NCBI GenBank assembly: GCA_937929805.1
Contig: CALFUT010000029.1
Coordinates: 1 to 64,000 of the forward strand
Source of the DNA: an uncultured Pirellulaceae bacterium
GTDB taxonomy: Bacteria; Planctomycetota; Planctomycetia; Pirellulales; Pirellulaceae
DNA length: 64,000 nt
Direction: 5' to 3'
A model generated the notes under the pieces. The model made no database searches and was not told where the DNA came from. It saw nothing but the letters and a program-made list of their open reading frames with translations. This document shows positions 43,550 to 54,400 of the stretch, piece by piece. Each line of letters opens with the position of its first letter. Position 1 is the stretch's first letter. A program made the position numbers and the translations under genes.

Positions 43550-45085
43550 CTATTGGCTGCCGTCTTGAAGCTTAAAGTAACCTTTGCGGCCAGTCGGTTT
43601 CGTGGCCTCGGGCGCTTCCCAGTCGATTGAAGAACTGGTCTCGACTACCGCTTTCTCCGTTTCCGACTGCTGGCGGTTTGCTTGATCGAGCCATTCGGGG
43701 CGTTCGATTTTGGCCAACTTGGTTCGTGGGTTGTTCAAGTCTGGCTTGGTTTCGGGGACCTCGATCGTGTGAGAATCTGTCGGTTCGTACATCGACTTCG
43801 AGGGGCGGATCACGGGCGATTGAGAGTAATCGATTGACTGCCGGCTATTACCCGAATCCTTGACGCCCGTGACGGATTGCCGCTGACGCTGGCTAGTTTC
43901 CACCAACTGAGCGGCAACGGGCACTGGCGAAAAGTTGTACGTTGGAGTCGCAGTTGAAGACGTCGCTTGCGTGTCTGAATCGTTTTCCAGCACCGAATGC
44001 TTGGTTTCGGATGTTGCTTTTGAGGGAGTATCAGTGGCTGACGACGGCGTGCGATAGATTGTTTCGTCGATTCGTTTTCGAACCACTTTGGGGACCTTGA
44101 TTTCCTCGGTGTGTTGCACCCAGCGACAAGCCTGTTCTTCATACGGTTCGACTTGCTCGACACGCTCGTACGTCGTTTCCGTAACCGGTGTCGTTTTGGT
44201 CACGACCTGTTCCTTGTAGGTCGTCTCTTGGTAGGGAATTCGTTCGACGCGCTTGGTGATCTTTGGGCGGCGGACGGTGACCGGTACCTTTCGGACTTCC
44301 ACTTGTTCGATCATTTTCGTGACTTCGACCGGAACCTTGCGAAGCTCGACTTTGTCGACGTAACGAGTCACCTCAACCGGCTCGGAGCGTTGGACCACTT
44401 CCGGAACCAACGCGGTCGACTGAACAGTGGTTGGCACAACAGTCGGGACGGCCACGGCAGCCGGCGGTTGAACCCAATGCAGGCCCGGTCGACGCCAAGT
44501 TGTCAAACCGGTGCCGGGATCGGCGTACGTACCTCGGCGGAGCCATTGCAGTTGCGGACGAAAGTTGTTGGCTCCGGTTGGAACGGCAACCGCTGGGCCG
44601 GGAGTTAGCGCGGTCTGAGTGACTGTCGTTGGTTTCATGACGGTCACGTTCTGTGTGCGGATCTCGGTTTCGGTCACTTTCGTGCGCACGGGAACCGCTT
44701 GCTCACGCAGTTCCGTTTCGACGACCGGTTTTTGTACGACGCGACGTTCCTCACGCATCTCGGTGACTTCTTCGTAAGTCGTCTCTTCAATTTCTCGCTC
44801 GCGATATTTAGTCTCGGTTACCGGCGTCAGGACGGTGAACTTCTCGACCCGGTCGTAGGTTTTCTGCACAGGTTTGAGGACGGTTGTGCGTCGCTCACGC
44901 TTTTCAGTCTGCCAAAGTGGTTTCCACGAGGTTCGCTTTTGCGATTCCACCACCGTTTCGTCGACGTAGCGAGTGACCGTGACGGGCCGGTCAAGTTGTT
45001 CAACGATCGTCGAGGACTGTGCGCGGCAATCGGGGGACGACGCAAAAACGATTGACGCAACGCAACACAATTTGATCCAATGCAT
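43550..45085 (-). CDS. Secreted repeat protein, YTV-like Val/Thr/Glu-rich
   Basis: The 511-residue product starts at ATG 45085 with a short signal peptide (MHWIKLCCVASIVFASSPDCRAQ). Almost the whole mature part is repeats of alternating polar and Val/Thr residues: RPVTVTRYVDETVVESQKRT, EVTEMREERRVVQKPVVETE, EVTRYVDKVELRKVPVEVTKM and KVPVTVRRPKITKRVERI. This resembles the YTV-type repeats of planctomycete cell-wall or S-layer proteins but lacks their cysteines. A WVQPPAAVAVP-like linker breaks it in the middle, and the last 150 residues are Ser/Thr/Gln-rich. It is probably a cell-surface structural or cross-linking protein. Confidence 0.7.
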   Translation of the reverse strand: MHWIKLCCVASIVFASSPDCRAQSSTIVEQLDRPVTVTRYVDETVVESQKRTSWKPLWQTEKRERRTTVLKPVQKTYDRVEKFTVLTPVTETKYREREIEETTYEEVTEMREERRVVQKPVVETELREQAVPVRTKVTETEIRTQNVTVMKPTTVTQTALTPGPAVAVPTGANNFRPQLQWLRRGTYADPGTGLTTWRRPGLHWVQPPAAVAVPTVVPTTVQSTALVPEVVQRSEPVEVTRYVDKVELRKVPVEVTKMIEQVEVRKVPVTVRRPKITKRVERIPYQETTYKEQVVTKTTPVTETTYERVEQVEPYEEQACRWVQHTEEIKVPKVVRKRIDETIYRTPSSATDTPSKATSETKHSVLENDSDTQATSSTATPTYNFSPVPVAAQLVETSQRQRQSVTGVKDSGNSRQSIDYSQSPVIRPSKSMYEPTDSHTIEVPETKPDLNNPRTKLAKIERPEWLDQANRQQSETEKAVVETSSSIDWEAPEATKPTGRKGYFKLQDGSQ

Positions 45086-45656
45086 GATTCGAGTCCGAAA
45101 TCTGGCTGTGGGTAAGTCGGGTCTGAGAAAGTCGCCCAAAAAAGTTGGGCGAAACTTCCTAATGCATCTTATGCGAAGAAACGCCCGAGTGAAGTGGCTG
45201 GCTGTTAAACGATAGCGGTTGTGCAAGCTGTGCCGCTCGAAGCGCCAATTTTTCCACGAATACCGGTCGAGAGGATGATCCGCGGCGTTCGTGGCAGCCG
45301 GTCGGATCTGAGTCAGCGAAGAAACCGCCGAGATTTTTCTGTGCGGTGACTGGGCCGCTTTGTGGGGCTCGATCGCGATTACTGTTGCCCAATTGCGCGG
45401 GAGAGGGTTCTAAAGGGATGTGAAGTCACGGTGTCTTCAGGTGTTCGCAAGAGCCGCCCCAATTGTAATTTCGACGCCATTGCGCTAAGTAAAATCCACG
45501 TTGACCCCGTGAATTAGCGGGGTATATTCCAATCTCTTACTGTCGCCGACTCCCTTACCGAGTTCCCCAAGCTGCCATTCGTCGTGTTCCAAATGGGAGG
45601 ACGGTGGTCTTATTGCTTGCGGTTTTCGGAATGGCCCACCGCTGTACGGACACAAC
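45086..45656. other. Intergenic region between divergent genes
   Basis: A 571-base gap that holds the promoter of the YTV-like gene on the left and that of the SulP transporter on the right. I find no supported gene here; the candidate SulP promoter is listed separately. Confidence 0.4.
45501..45528 (+). promoter_or_regulatory. Candidate promoter of the SulP transporter gene
   Basis: TTGACC (45501-45506) and TATATT (45523-45528) are separated by 16 bases and match a vegetative promoter. The spacer region contains CCCCG and CGGGG in inverted orientation, a possible operator. The transporter start is about 130 bases downstream. Confidence 0.4.
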
Positions 45657-47495
45657 ATGCTCATCAACTTCTTTCGTCAACAATCTGGCTCAGTCAAAAA
45701 CGATTTGCTGTCTGGATTGACTGTTGCTTTGGCGCTTGTGCCGGAAGCAATTGCCTTCGCTTTTGTCGCGGGCGTCTCTCCTTTGATCGGGCTTTACTCT
45801 GCATTTTTCATTGGCCTAATCACCGCAATCGTTGGTGGCCGGCCGGGAATGATTTCCGGTGCAACCGGCGCGATGGCGGTCGTGGTCGTTGGCTTGGTGG
45901 CGATGCACGGCGTTGAGTACTTATTTCCCACCGTCATCCTTTGTGGACTAATTCAAGTTTGCATTGGTATCGGCAGATTGGGCAAGTTGATTCGCATGGT
46001 TCCACACTCGGTGATGCTGGGGTTTGTCAATGGACTGGCGATCGTGATTGGACTGGCTCAGTTGGGAAGTTTCAAAACGCTGGGCGAAAACGGGCAGCTG
46101 GTTTTCTTGAGTGACACGCGGTTGTGGTTGATGCTGGGATTGGTGGCATTGACGATGGCGATCATCTGGTTGCTGCCAAAAGTTACCCGAGCCATCCCCG
46201 CTTCGTTGGCCGCGATCCTGATCGTTACCGGAATTTCCTTGATCGTGAATCAGCAATACTTCGATCAAGTCGGCGGCAATCAGCTGGCCACAGTTGGCGA
46301 CATGCTGCGTACGAATAGTCAAGCCGCGGCTCATGGAGCTCATTCATCCCATGCTTCACACGATGAAGATGAAGCAAACGAATCAGGTGACGATCAAGGT
46401 TCGGGAAAGGTTCCAGCGATGGTCACCGTCAGTGCCTCCATTGCTCGCGATTCCTCGGATGCAATCGATTCCGATATCGAACTAGAATCGCCGTCAACCG
46501 AAGCAGCATTGCAGAATGAGCTAACGGAGGCTCAGTTGAGCGACGGTGAAATGATTGCTGATGAGGCGGATTCGGGGATCAGTGGCGGTTTGCCTCAGCT
46601 GTTTTGGACTCAGCACGAGATCGTTCCAATGACTTGGAAGACGCTCAGGATCATTTTCCCGTTTGCGATCGTGTTGTGTGGCGTTGGCCTGATCGAATCG
46701 TTGATGACGTTGACGCTGGTCGATGAAATTACTGAAACTCGCGGGCAAGGCAACCGGGAGTGCATCGGGCAGGGCGTCGCAAATATCGTCTGCGGTTTGT
46801 TCGGAGGCATGGGCGGTTGTGCCATGATTGGTCAATCCTTGATCAATGTGAACTCGGGCGGTCGAGGACGTTTGTCTGGAATCACCGCAGCGGTTTGCCT
46901 TTTGATCTTTGTCTTGTTTCTTGCTCCATGGATCGAGCAGATCCCGATGGCCGCTTTGGTTGGCGTGATGTTTATGGTTGTGATCGGAACGTTTGAATGG
47001 GCGTCTTTGAAGATGTTCCGCCGCATGCCGATGGCCGACATGTCGGTCATGGTTCTGGTCGCTGGCTACACCGTGCTGATGCACGATCTTGCTTCGGCGG
47101 TGATTCTTGGAGTCATCGTTTCGGCGTTGGTATTCGCGTGGCAGCATGCGACTCACATGGGTGCCGACGTGAAGTACAACGAGTTTGGCAGCAAGATTTA
47201 CCAAGTCCATGGTCCGCTGTTCTTTGCGTCGGTTTCGTCGTTCAAAGAAATGTTCGACGTCGCCGAAGATCCGGATGACGTGGTCATCGATTTCTACTAC
47301 TCTCGCGTCTACGATCAATCGGGGCTGGAAGCGATCAACACGATGGCTGACAAATACCAAGCCGCGGGGAAACGTTTGCATTTGACTCACCTAAGCCCTG
47401 AGTGTCAGACGTTGCTCGATCGAGCCGGTGACTTGGTTGAGATCAACGTGTCTGAAGACCCTCAGTATCACGTTGCAACCGACCGTTTGGGGTAG
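45657..47495 (+). CDS. SulP family anion transporter with STAS domain
   Basis: The 612-residue product is an SLC26/SulP permease for sulfate, bicarbonate or another anion. Marks are [30 protein letters not shown] (first helices) and the SulP signature region [21 protein letters not shown]. After about ten helices comes a cytoplasmic STAS domain (about 505-605, [18 protein letters not shown]). Between helices, residues about 218-309 form a hydrophilic insert with [24 protein letters not shown] and more acidic residues; I know no such insert in standard SulP proteins. It starts at ATG 45657. Confidence 0.88.
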   Translation: MLINFFRQQSGSVKNDLLSGLTVALALVPEAIAFAFVAGVSPLIGLYSAFFIGLITAIVGGRPGMISGATGAMAVVVVGLVAMHGVEYLFPTVILCGLIQVCIGIGRLGKLIRMVPHSVMLGFVNGLAIVIGLAQLGSFKTLGENGQLVFLSDTRLWLMLGLVALTMAIIWLLPKVTRAIPASLAAILIVTGISLIVNQQYFDQVGGNQLATVGDMLRTNSQAAAHGAHSSHASHDEDEANESGDDQGSGKVPAMVTVSASIARDSSDAIDSDIELESPSTEAALQNELTEAQLSDGEMIADEADSGISGGLPQLFWTQHEIVPMTWKTLRIIFPFAIVLCGVGLIESLMTLTLVDEITETRGQGNRECIGQGVANIVCGLFGGMGGCAMIGQSLINVNSGGRGRLSGITAAVCLLIFVLFLAPWIEQIPMAALVGVMFMVVIGTFEWASLKMFRRMPMADMSVMVLVAGYTVLMHDLASAVILGVIVSALVFAWQHATHMGADVKYNEFGSKIYQVHGPLFFASVSSFKEMFDVAEDPDDVVIDFYYSRVYDQSGLEAINTMADKYQAAGKRLHLTHLSPECQTLLDRAGDLVEINVSEDPQYHVATDRLG

Positions 47496-47718
47496 TGTTC
47501 CCTTGTCGCGAGATCGCAGTTTCATCCCTTGCGGGACGGACTCTGCATCAGCTGGCACCTACAAATCCGGTTCAATCGCGGTAATCGGTAAAACTTGAAC
47601 CGGCGAGTTTATGGATCGCAGGATTTAAGACGGGCGGGAAAAAATTGGGCCTTTCGAGGGCAAATCGGGAGGTACGTTTCGAACGGTCCCCCCCGATTTT
47701 TCCCCTGCCGATTCCCCC

Positions 47719-48435
47719 GTGATCTCATCCACCTCCCTACGAAGCGAGCTCCCAAAACGTGTCGACAGTCGCGTTGATGCTGCGCTGTCACGTTCCGCAA
47801 TAAGCTGGTTCGACACGCTTGAAACGAACTATCCGGAGGTCCGGTTCTCAGTCCGACCAACTCGTTCCGCCGGAACGCTGCATGAGGACGCAGGCCGCGA
47901 GAAACGCAAAAGAGAATTTCTGCTGGGACGACGCGGAACGGCTCAATTGCTTCTCGAACGAGGCGTTCACCAACCGGTCGGCGTCAACCATGACCGATCG
48001 CCCGTTTGGCCCGAAGGATTCGTCGGCTCGATCTCTCACAGCGACCAATGGACAATCGCCACGATCGGTTCGTCGCAGACCGCACGTTCAATCGGAGTCG
48101 ACACCGAACCAATTATGCTTGCCGAAACCGCTCAGCTGATTGCCGGGGACATCGCAACGGAGCAGGAGGTTCTGCTGGTGACCGAGGGCGGGCTGGAGGC
48201 AACGACCGCACTAACGCTGATCTTCTCCGCCAAAGAATCGTTTTACAAATGTTGGCACCCAATCACAAAACGGTTTCTTGAGTTCAAGGATGTCGAAGTC
48301 TTCGACTTTTCTGAGTCATCTTTGAGACTTCGCACGGTTGAAGCATCAGTTGCCGAAGAAGCTGTTCTGCCGGTCCAATATCACGTATCGGACGATAACG
48401 TGTTCACTTTTGCGATTTTGGAGGATCTGCAATGA
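47719..48435 (+). CDS. 4'-phosphopantetheinyl transferase (Sfp/EntD type)
   Basis: The 238-residue product loads the phosphopantetheine arm on carrier domains of PKS and NRPS proteins. It has WPEGFVGSISHSDQW, IGVDTEPI (magnesium-binding Asp and Glu) and FSAKESFYKCWHP, the three Sfp-type motifs. It begins at GTG 47719. Its stop overlaps the ATG of the hybrid synthetase (ATGA, 48432-48435), so it is translated together with it and most probably activates the three carrier domains in the next two genes. This makes the operon self-sufficient for carrier activation. Confidence 0.9.
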   Translation: MISSTSLRSELPKRVDSRVDAALSRSAISWFDTLETNYPEVRFSVRPTRSAGTLHEDAGREKRKREFLLGRRGTAQLLLERGVHQPVGVNHDRSPVWPEGFVGSISHSDQWTIATIGSSQTARSIGVDTEPIMLAETAQLIAGDIATEQEVLLVTEGGLEATTALTLIFSAKESFYKCWHPITKRFLEFKDVEVFDFSESSLRLRTVEASVAEEAVLPVQYHVSDDNVFTFAILEDLQ

Positions 48436-51400
48436 GTGATTCACCCAAGTCAACCAGCGCGAATCAAGCCATCTACGATGCGATCAACGCGTCAACCGTT
48501 CGCGAGTACCCAGACGTTACGCTTGATCAACTGATTACTTCGCAGTGTGAGGCAACGCCGGATGCCGTTGCCGTTTTGGGCGGTGACGATGTTCACACCT
48601 ATCGGCAGCTAAACGAAAAAAGCGATCAAGTTGCAGCCTACCTAGTCGAGCAAGGCGTCAAGTCAGGCGATCTAGTTGGTCTATGCTGCAACCGAGACGT
48701 TGACACGCCGGCGATGTTGGTCGGGATCATGAAGTCGGGCGCAGGCTACGTGCCGTTGGACCCCGATTATCCGGTCGACCGATTGGCTTACATGGTTGAG
48801 GATTCAGGTTGCCGCCACATTTTGGCTCATCAGGATCAGCAGCAGCTGGTCGAATCGTTCAAAGTCCCCACTACGCTAATCGATCGTGACTGGAATCGCA
48901 TTGAATCGGCGACCACGAACGTTGACCTACCTAGCATCGATACCCAAAATCATATCGCTTACGTGATTTACACGTCCGGTTCGACCGGACGGCCCAAAGG
49001 CGTGATGGTTCCGCATCGATCGGCCGCAAACATGTTGTTCAGCATGCAAGAGTGGCCCGGCTTCTGCGCTGAGGATCGGATCCTTGCGACGACAACCTTG
49101 TCCTTTGACATCAGCGTGCCCGAGATGTTCCTGCCGTTGATTACGGGCGGCTCCGTCGCAGTCGTTGACCGCCAAACGGCTCGGGATACCCCTGCCTTGG
49201 TCGCGGCGATGGAGCGATACGAAGTCAGCTTCATGCAGGCGACGCCCGCGATGTGGCGGATGATTTTAGAGACAGAGTTCGCTGGTCGTCCGCGAATGAA
49301 ATTTGTGACCGCCGGAGAACCACTGCCGCGAGACCTGATCGCTCCGTTGCTAGAACGATGTGGCGAGCTGTGGAATCTTTACGGCCCGACCGAGACGACG
49401 GTTTACTCGACCGGTAAGCGTGTGCTCGATGATCAAGGGACGATTTTGATCGGGCTCCCCGTTGCGAACACTCAGGTTTACATCGTCGACGAAAACAATC
49501 AACTTTGCCCAGCAGAAACACCAGGTGAACTGCTGATTGCAGGCCACGGTATGACTCGCGGTTATCTGAATCGGCCAGAGAAAAATGCTGAAGCGTTCGT
49601 CGATTGGAACGGCATTCCCGTTTATCGCACGGGCGATCTTGCGACGATCATGCCCGATGGTCAAATCAATCATCTTGGCCGGATGGACAATCAGATCAAG
49701 CTGAACGGTCATCGGATCGAACTTGGCGAAATCGAAGCGGCCCTCGCAGGCCAAAACGGCGTTCGCCAAGCGGCCACGGTGCTTCGTGAAGATCGTCCGG
49801 GAGACCACAGGCTGGTCGGCTACTTGCTGGCAGAAGAAGACACTAAGCCAGATTTGATTGCCGTTCGCAAAGGTATTTCGCAAACGTTGCCGGACTACAT
49901 GGTGCCCGACACGATCGTGGTCGTGGACGAATTCCCTTACACGCCTAGTGGAAAGCTTGATCGGAAATCGTTTGCCCCGCCATCGACCGCGCGGCCAGAC
50001 ATGGGCGTCGAGTTTGTGCCACCTCGAACGGATGATCAGAAAACCTTGGCATCGATCTGGTCCGAAGTTCTTCAGATCGATCAAGTGGGCATCCAAGACA
50101 ACTTCTTCGAGCTTGGAGGGAACTCGATCCGAGCCGTCAAAGTGGTCGCGAAGGTGAAGCAGCAAATGCGGATCGACGTGACCGGCGCTGAGTTCTTTGA
50201 CAACCCAACGATCGAGTCATTCCTTGCGTTGACGGACAAGAAAAACGCGCTTCGGCAAAAGTTCCAAGACGGCGGTGGCAGTGGTTCTGGTTTCGGTGAT
50301 CGACAGGGCTCGGGCAAATACGCGATCGTTGGCATGGCGGCCAAGTTCCCCGGCGCGAAGGATTTGGAAACGTTCTGGGATAACTTGGTCAACGGTCGAG
50401 AATCGATCACGTTCTTCTCAAAAGATGAACTCGATGCGACGCTCGATCCACGAGACACCTCGGATCCAAACTACGTTCCCGCCCGCGGCATCATCGACGA
50501 CGCGACGGAGTTTGACGCGCGATTCTTTCGGACTCCACCTCGCAACGCGGAACTGACTTGCCCGCAGCAACGAATCATGCTGGAACTGGCGTGGACGGCG
50601 TTGGAAGACGCGGGCGTGATTCCAAACAAGTCAAAACAGATCATCGGAATCTGGGCCGGCAGTTATACAACCACTTATTACATCAAAAATCTGCTGACCA
50701 ACCCCGAACTCGTTCGCCAAGCGGGTGAGTTTCAGGTTGGGGCGATGAATGAAAAAGATTACATCGCCACCCGAGTCGCTCATGCGTTGAACTTTACTGG
50801 TCCGGCGATCAACGTGAACACGGCGTGCTCGACTTCGCTGGTTGCGTTGATCGAGGCGTGTAAATCACTCGACGCCGGGCATTGCGACGTGGCGTTGGCA
50901 GGCGGATCGTCGGTCACGTTTCCGCAGAATCAAGGTCACCTTCACCAGACAGGCAGCATTTTCACTCCCGATGGTCATTGCCGACCGTTCGACGCCGACG
51001 GAGCCGGCACGCTATTCAGCGACGGCGCGGGCGTGGTGGTGGTGCGTCGGCTTGAGGATGCGATTGCCAATGACGATCGAATCTACGCGGTCGTTAGCGG
51101 CTTTGGAATCAACAACGATGGTGGCGATAAAGCCAGCTTCAGTGCACCAAGCATTGCTGGCCAAGCGAACGCGATCGCGATGGCTCATTCGATGGCGGGC
51201 GTCAATCCAGAAGATATCGGGTATATCGAGGCTCATGGTACCGCGACACCGATCGGAGATCCAATTGAAGTCGCGGCGCTGCGGACGGTGTTTGAAGCCC
51301 AGACTGACAAGAAACAATTCTGCGCGATCGGTAGTGTCAAATCGAACATCGGCCACACCGTCGCAGCAGCGGGTGTCGCGGGTCTGATCAAGGCAGCGAT

Positions 51401-54400
51401 GTCGCTGCACAACGAACATATTCCGGCGACCCTTCATTATCAAAAACCGAATCCGCAGATCGATTTTGAGAACAGCCCGTTCAAAGTTTGCGACACGCTG
51501 ACGCCGTGGCAAAGGTCTGAGTCGACGCGACTGGCGGGCATCAGCTCGTTCGGTGTTGGCGGAACCAACGCTCACATCTTGATTGAGGAATCGAAACTCG
51601 ATTGCGCAACGCGGAGCGCGGAATGCGGAATCGGCGATGAAGGAAACGAGTTGCCGGTCCAAATCGTTCCTGTTTCCGCCAAGACGCAGGAAGCACTTGA
51701 TCAGAACGTGGCCAACTTGGCGGACGCTTTGGCTGCGAAGACAAATGCCGATTCGGGCGAAGGCTTAACCGACATCGCGTGGACGTTGCAAAATCGTCGT
51801 GACGAATTCGCTTACCGCGCCGCGATTGTGACTGGTTCGCTGGACGATGCGGCTCAGACGCTTAAGGATCGCAAAGCGCCGAAATTCATGAAACGCAAAT
51901 CGTCCGCTTCGCCGCGCGATGTCGTGTTCATGTTCCCGGGGCAGGGGGCTCAGTATGTTCGGATGGGGCAGAACCTGTACGAACACTCGAGCGTATTTCG
52001 TGAGCATCTTGATCGCTGTGCAGAAATCTTAAAACCGCTGTTGGATCGCGACTTGCGGGACGTGCTGTTCCCCGAGTCCGGCGATGAAGAGGCTTCGACC
52101 GAGATTCTTCGCAACACTCAATTCACTCAGCCGGCATTGTTTGCACTAGGCTACTCGTTGGCTCAAGTTTGGTTGTCGTGGGGCGTTCAGCCGTCTGCCT
52201 TGATGGGGCATTCGATTGGCGAATTCGCGGCGGCTTGCGTGGCGGGCATTTTCAAACTGGAAGACGGCCTGAAGATGATCGCCGAACGCGGCCGAGCCAT
52301 GCAGGCGTTGCCGGGCGGCAGCATGATGAGCGTTCGAGCACCGGGGTTGGAAATCGAACCGATGCTGTGGGGTGACATGGCGATCGGATCGTTTAACGGA
52401 CCACAGTTGTGTGTGGTCGCCGGGCCGGATGATCAAGTTGCTCAGCTTCAAGAAAAGTTGGAAGCCAAAGACATCGTTTGCAAGCACTTGCACACATCGC
52501 ATGCATTCCATTCGCCCATGATGGACGAAATCGTTGATCCGTTCGCTCAGTTCATTGAGCAGTTCGAACTGTCATCGCCCTCCATTCCTGTGCTGTCCAC
52601 CGTGACCGGCCAATGGATGACTGACGATCAAGCCACTGATCCTCGTTATTGGGCCGAACACTTGCGAAAGCCGGTTCGATTCAGTGAAGCGGTCACAAGA
52701 ATGTGGGACGAAGAGCCGTCGCGAATTCTGATCGAACTTGGACCACGCCGGACGTTGGCGACCCTGTCAAAACAGCACGCGACCGACCCGAAGAATCAAA
52801 TTTCTTTGCCAACATTGGCCAGCTCATCCGAGGACAATCTCGAATGGATCAGCATGTTCAACGCCGTGGCCCAAATGTGGCTCGCTGGCGTTGATGTTGA
52901 TTGGACGCGGTTGTCTGGCGATGGCCAAGTTCGCTCCAGCCGCAAACATATTGGCTTGCCAACGTACGCGTTCCAGCGAAAGAAGTACTTTATCGCTCCG
53001 GGTCAGCCGTCGAACGCCACGCCCGTAAGTCTGAACAGTCAACCGACTGTCGGGCCACAGGTTGGCGAACCTACACCTAGCAACCAAGCCACCGTTTCAA
53101 ATCACTCTTCTGCGCAACCGCAGAACCAAGTTTCCTCATTCCCCATTCCGCATTCCGCAATGGAAAATGCCATGAGCCGAATTCCAAACATTACTTCCGC
53201 CATTCACGACGTCTTCGAGAACACTTCCGGATTTGATCTGTCCGAGTTCGATGGCGACACGACGTTCTTTGAGATGGGGCTCGATTCGCTGGTGCTGACT
53301 CAGACCGCAACGGCGTTGAAGAAAGAGCTGGATTTTGAAGTGACCTTCCGGCAGTTGTTGGAGGAAACTCCGACGGTCGATTCATTGGCGTCATGGTTGG
53401 ATGAACAGTTGCCAGCAGACAAGTACGCGGCGACGGAAAGCAGTTCGGATGTCGGAAGTTCGAATTCGGAACTGACCGCAGCCCCTGCCGCTGTCGAGCA
53501 GTCCGTATCTGCGATCGCCCCCGCTCCGCAAGCGGAACCGGCGATGGCACCAGCGGCTCAGAATGTCGCCGCACCTGTTGCTCCGGTGGCAACACAGCCA
53601 GCCGTCCAGCAAGTTGCTGTTCCTGCCCAAGCACCTGTGGTTGCCGCACCTGCTGCCTTTACTTCGGTGAATGTTCCAGCCAATGGATCGGCCATGCAGG
53701 CAATCGTGCAAAATCAATTGCAGCTGATGCAGTCGCAACTTCAGCTGCTCGCTGGATCGCCCGTCTCAGCAGTTACCAGCCCGGCCCCGGCGACGATGGC
53801 GAATCAGATTGCCTCTGCTGATGCCGGTTCGAGTTTGGCAGCAGTAACTGCTCAGAACAATTCTGACTTGCAACCTCCGACTTCCGAATTGGCAGCGAAG
53901 AAATGTGCTGTCGAGCCAGCGAAGCCTGCCCAAACAGCCGACGAATCAGACGCCCCGAAGGCAAAGCGTTTCTCGACGGTGAAGACGACCGACGGCGAGC
54001 TTAATCCAACGCAACAGGCGGCACTCGACGAGATCATTCGGTTGAACAACGAGAAAATGCCAAAGAGCAAAGCGTACGCGCAAACGCATCGCCAATACAT
54101 GGCCGATCCGCGAACCGTGTCCGGCTTTCGTCCCAACATGAAAGAGATGACTCATCCGATCGTCGTCGAAAAATCCAAAGGCGTGAAGCTGTGGGACATC
54201 GACGGCAACGAGTACATCGATTTTACTTGTGGTTTCGGATCGAACCTGCTGGGACACACTCACGATATCACCGTGAAAGCGATCACCGAACAGGTGCAAA
54301 ACGACTACGCGATTGGGCCTCAGTCGCCGTTGGCTGGCGAGGTCGCCAAGTTGTTCTGCGAGTTGACCGGGCACGAGCGAATGGCGTTCTCAAATACCGG

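Noticed and set aside
46521-47390. 289-codon minus-strand frame opposite the SulP gene
   Set aside because: His/Arg/Gln-rich antisense reading; SulP and STAS motifs are on the plus strand.
49350-50165. 271-codon minus-strand frame inside the synthase gene
   Set aside because: Antisense shadow of the adenylation domain, whose motifs are intact on the plus strand.
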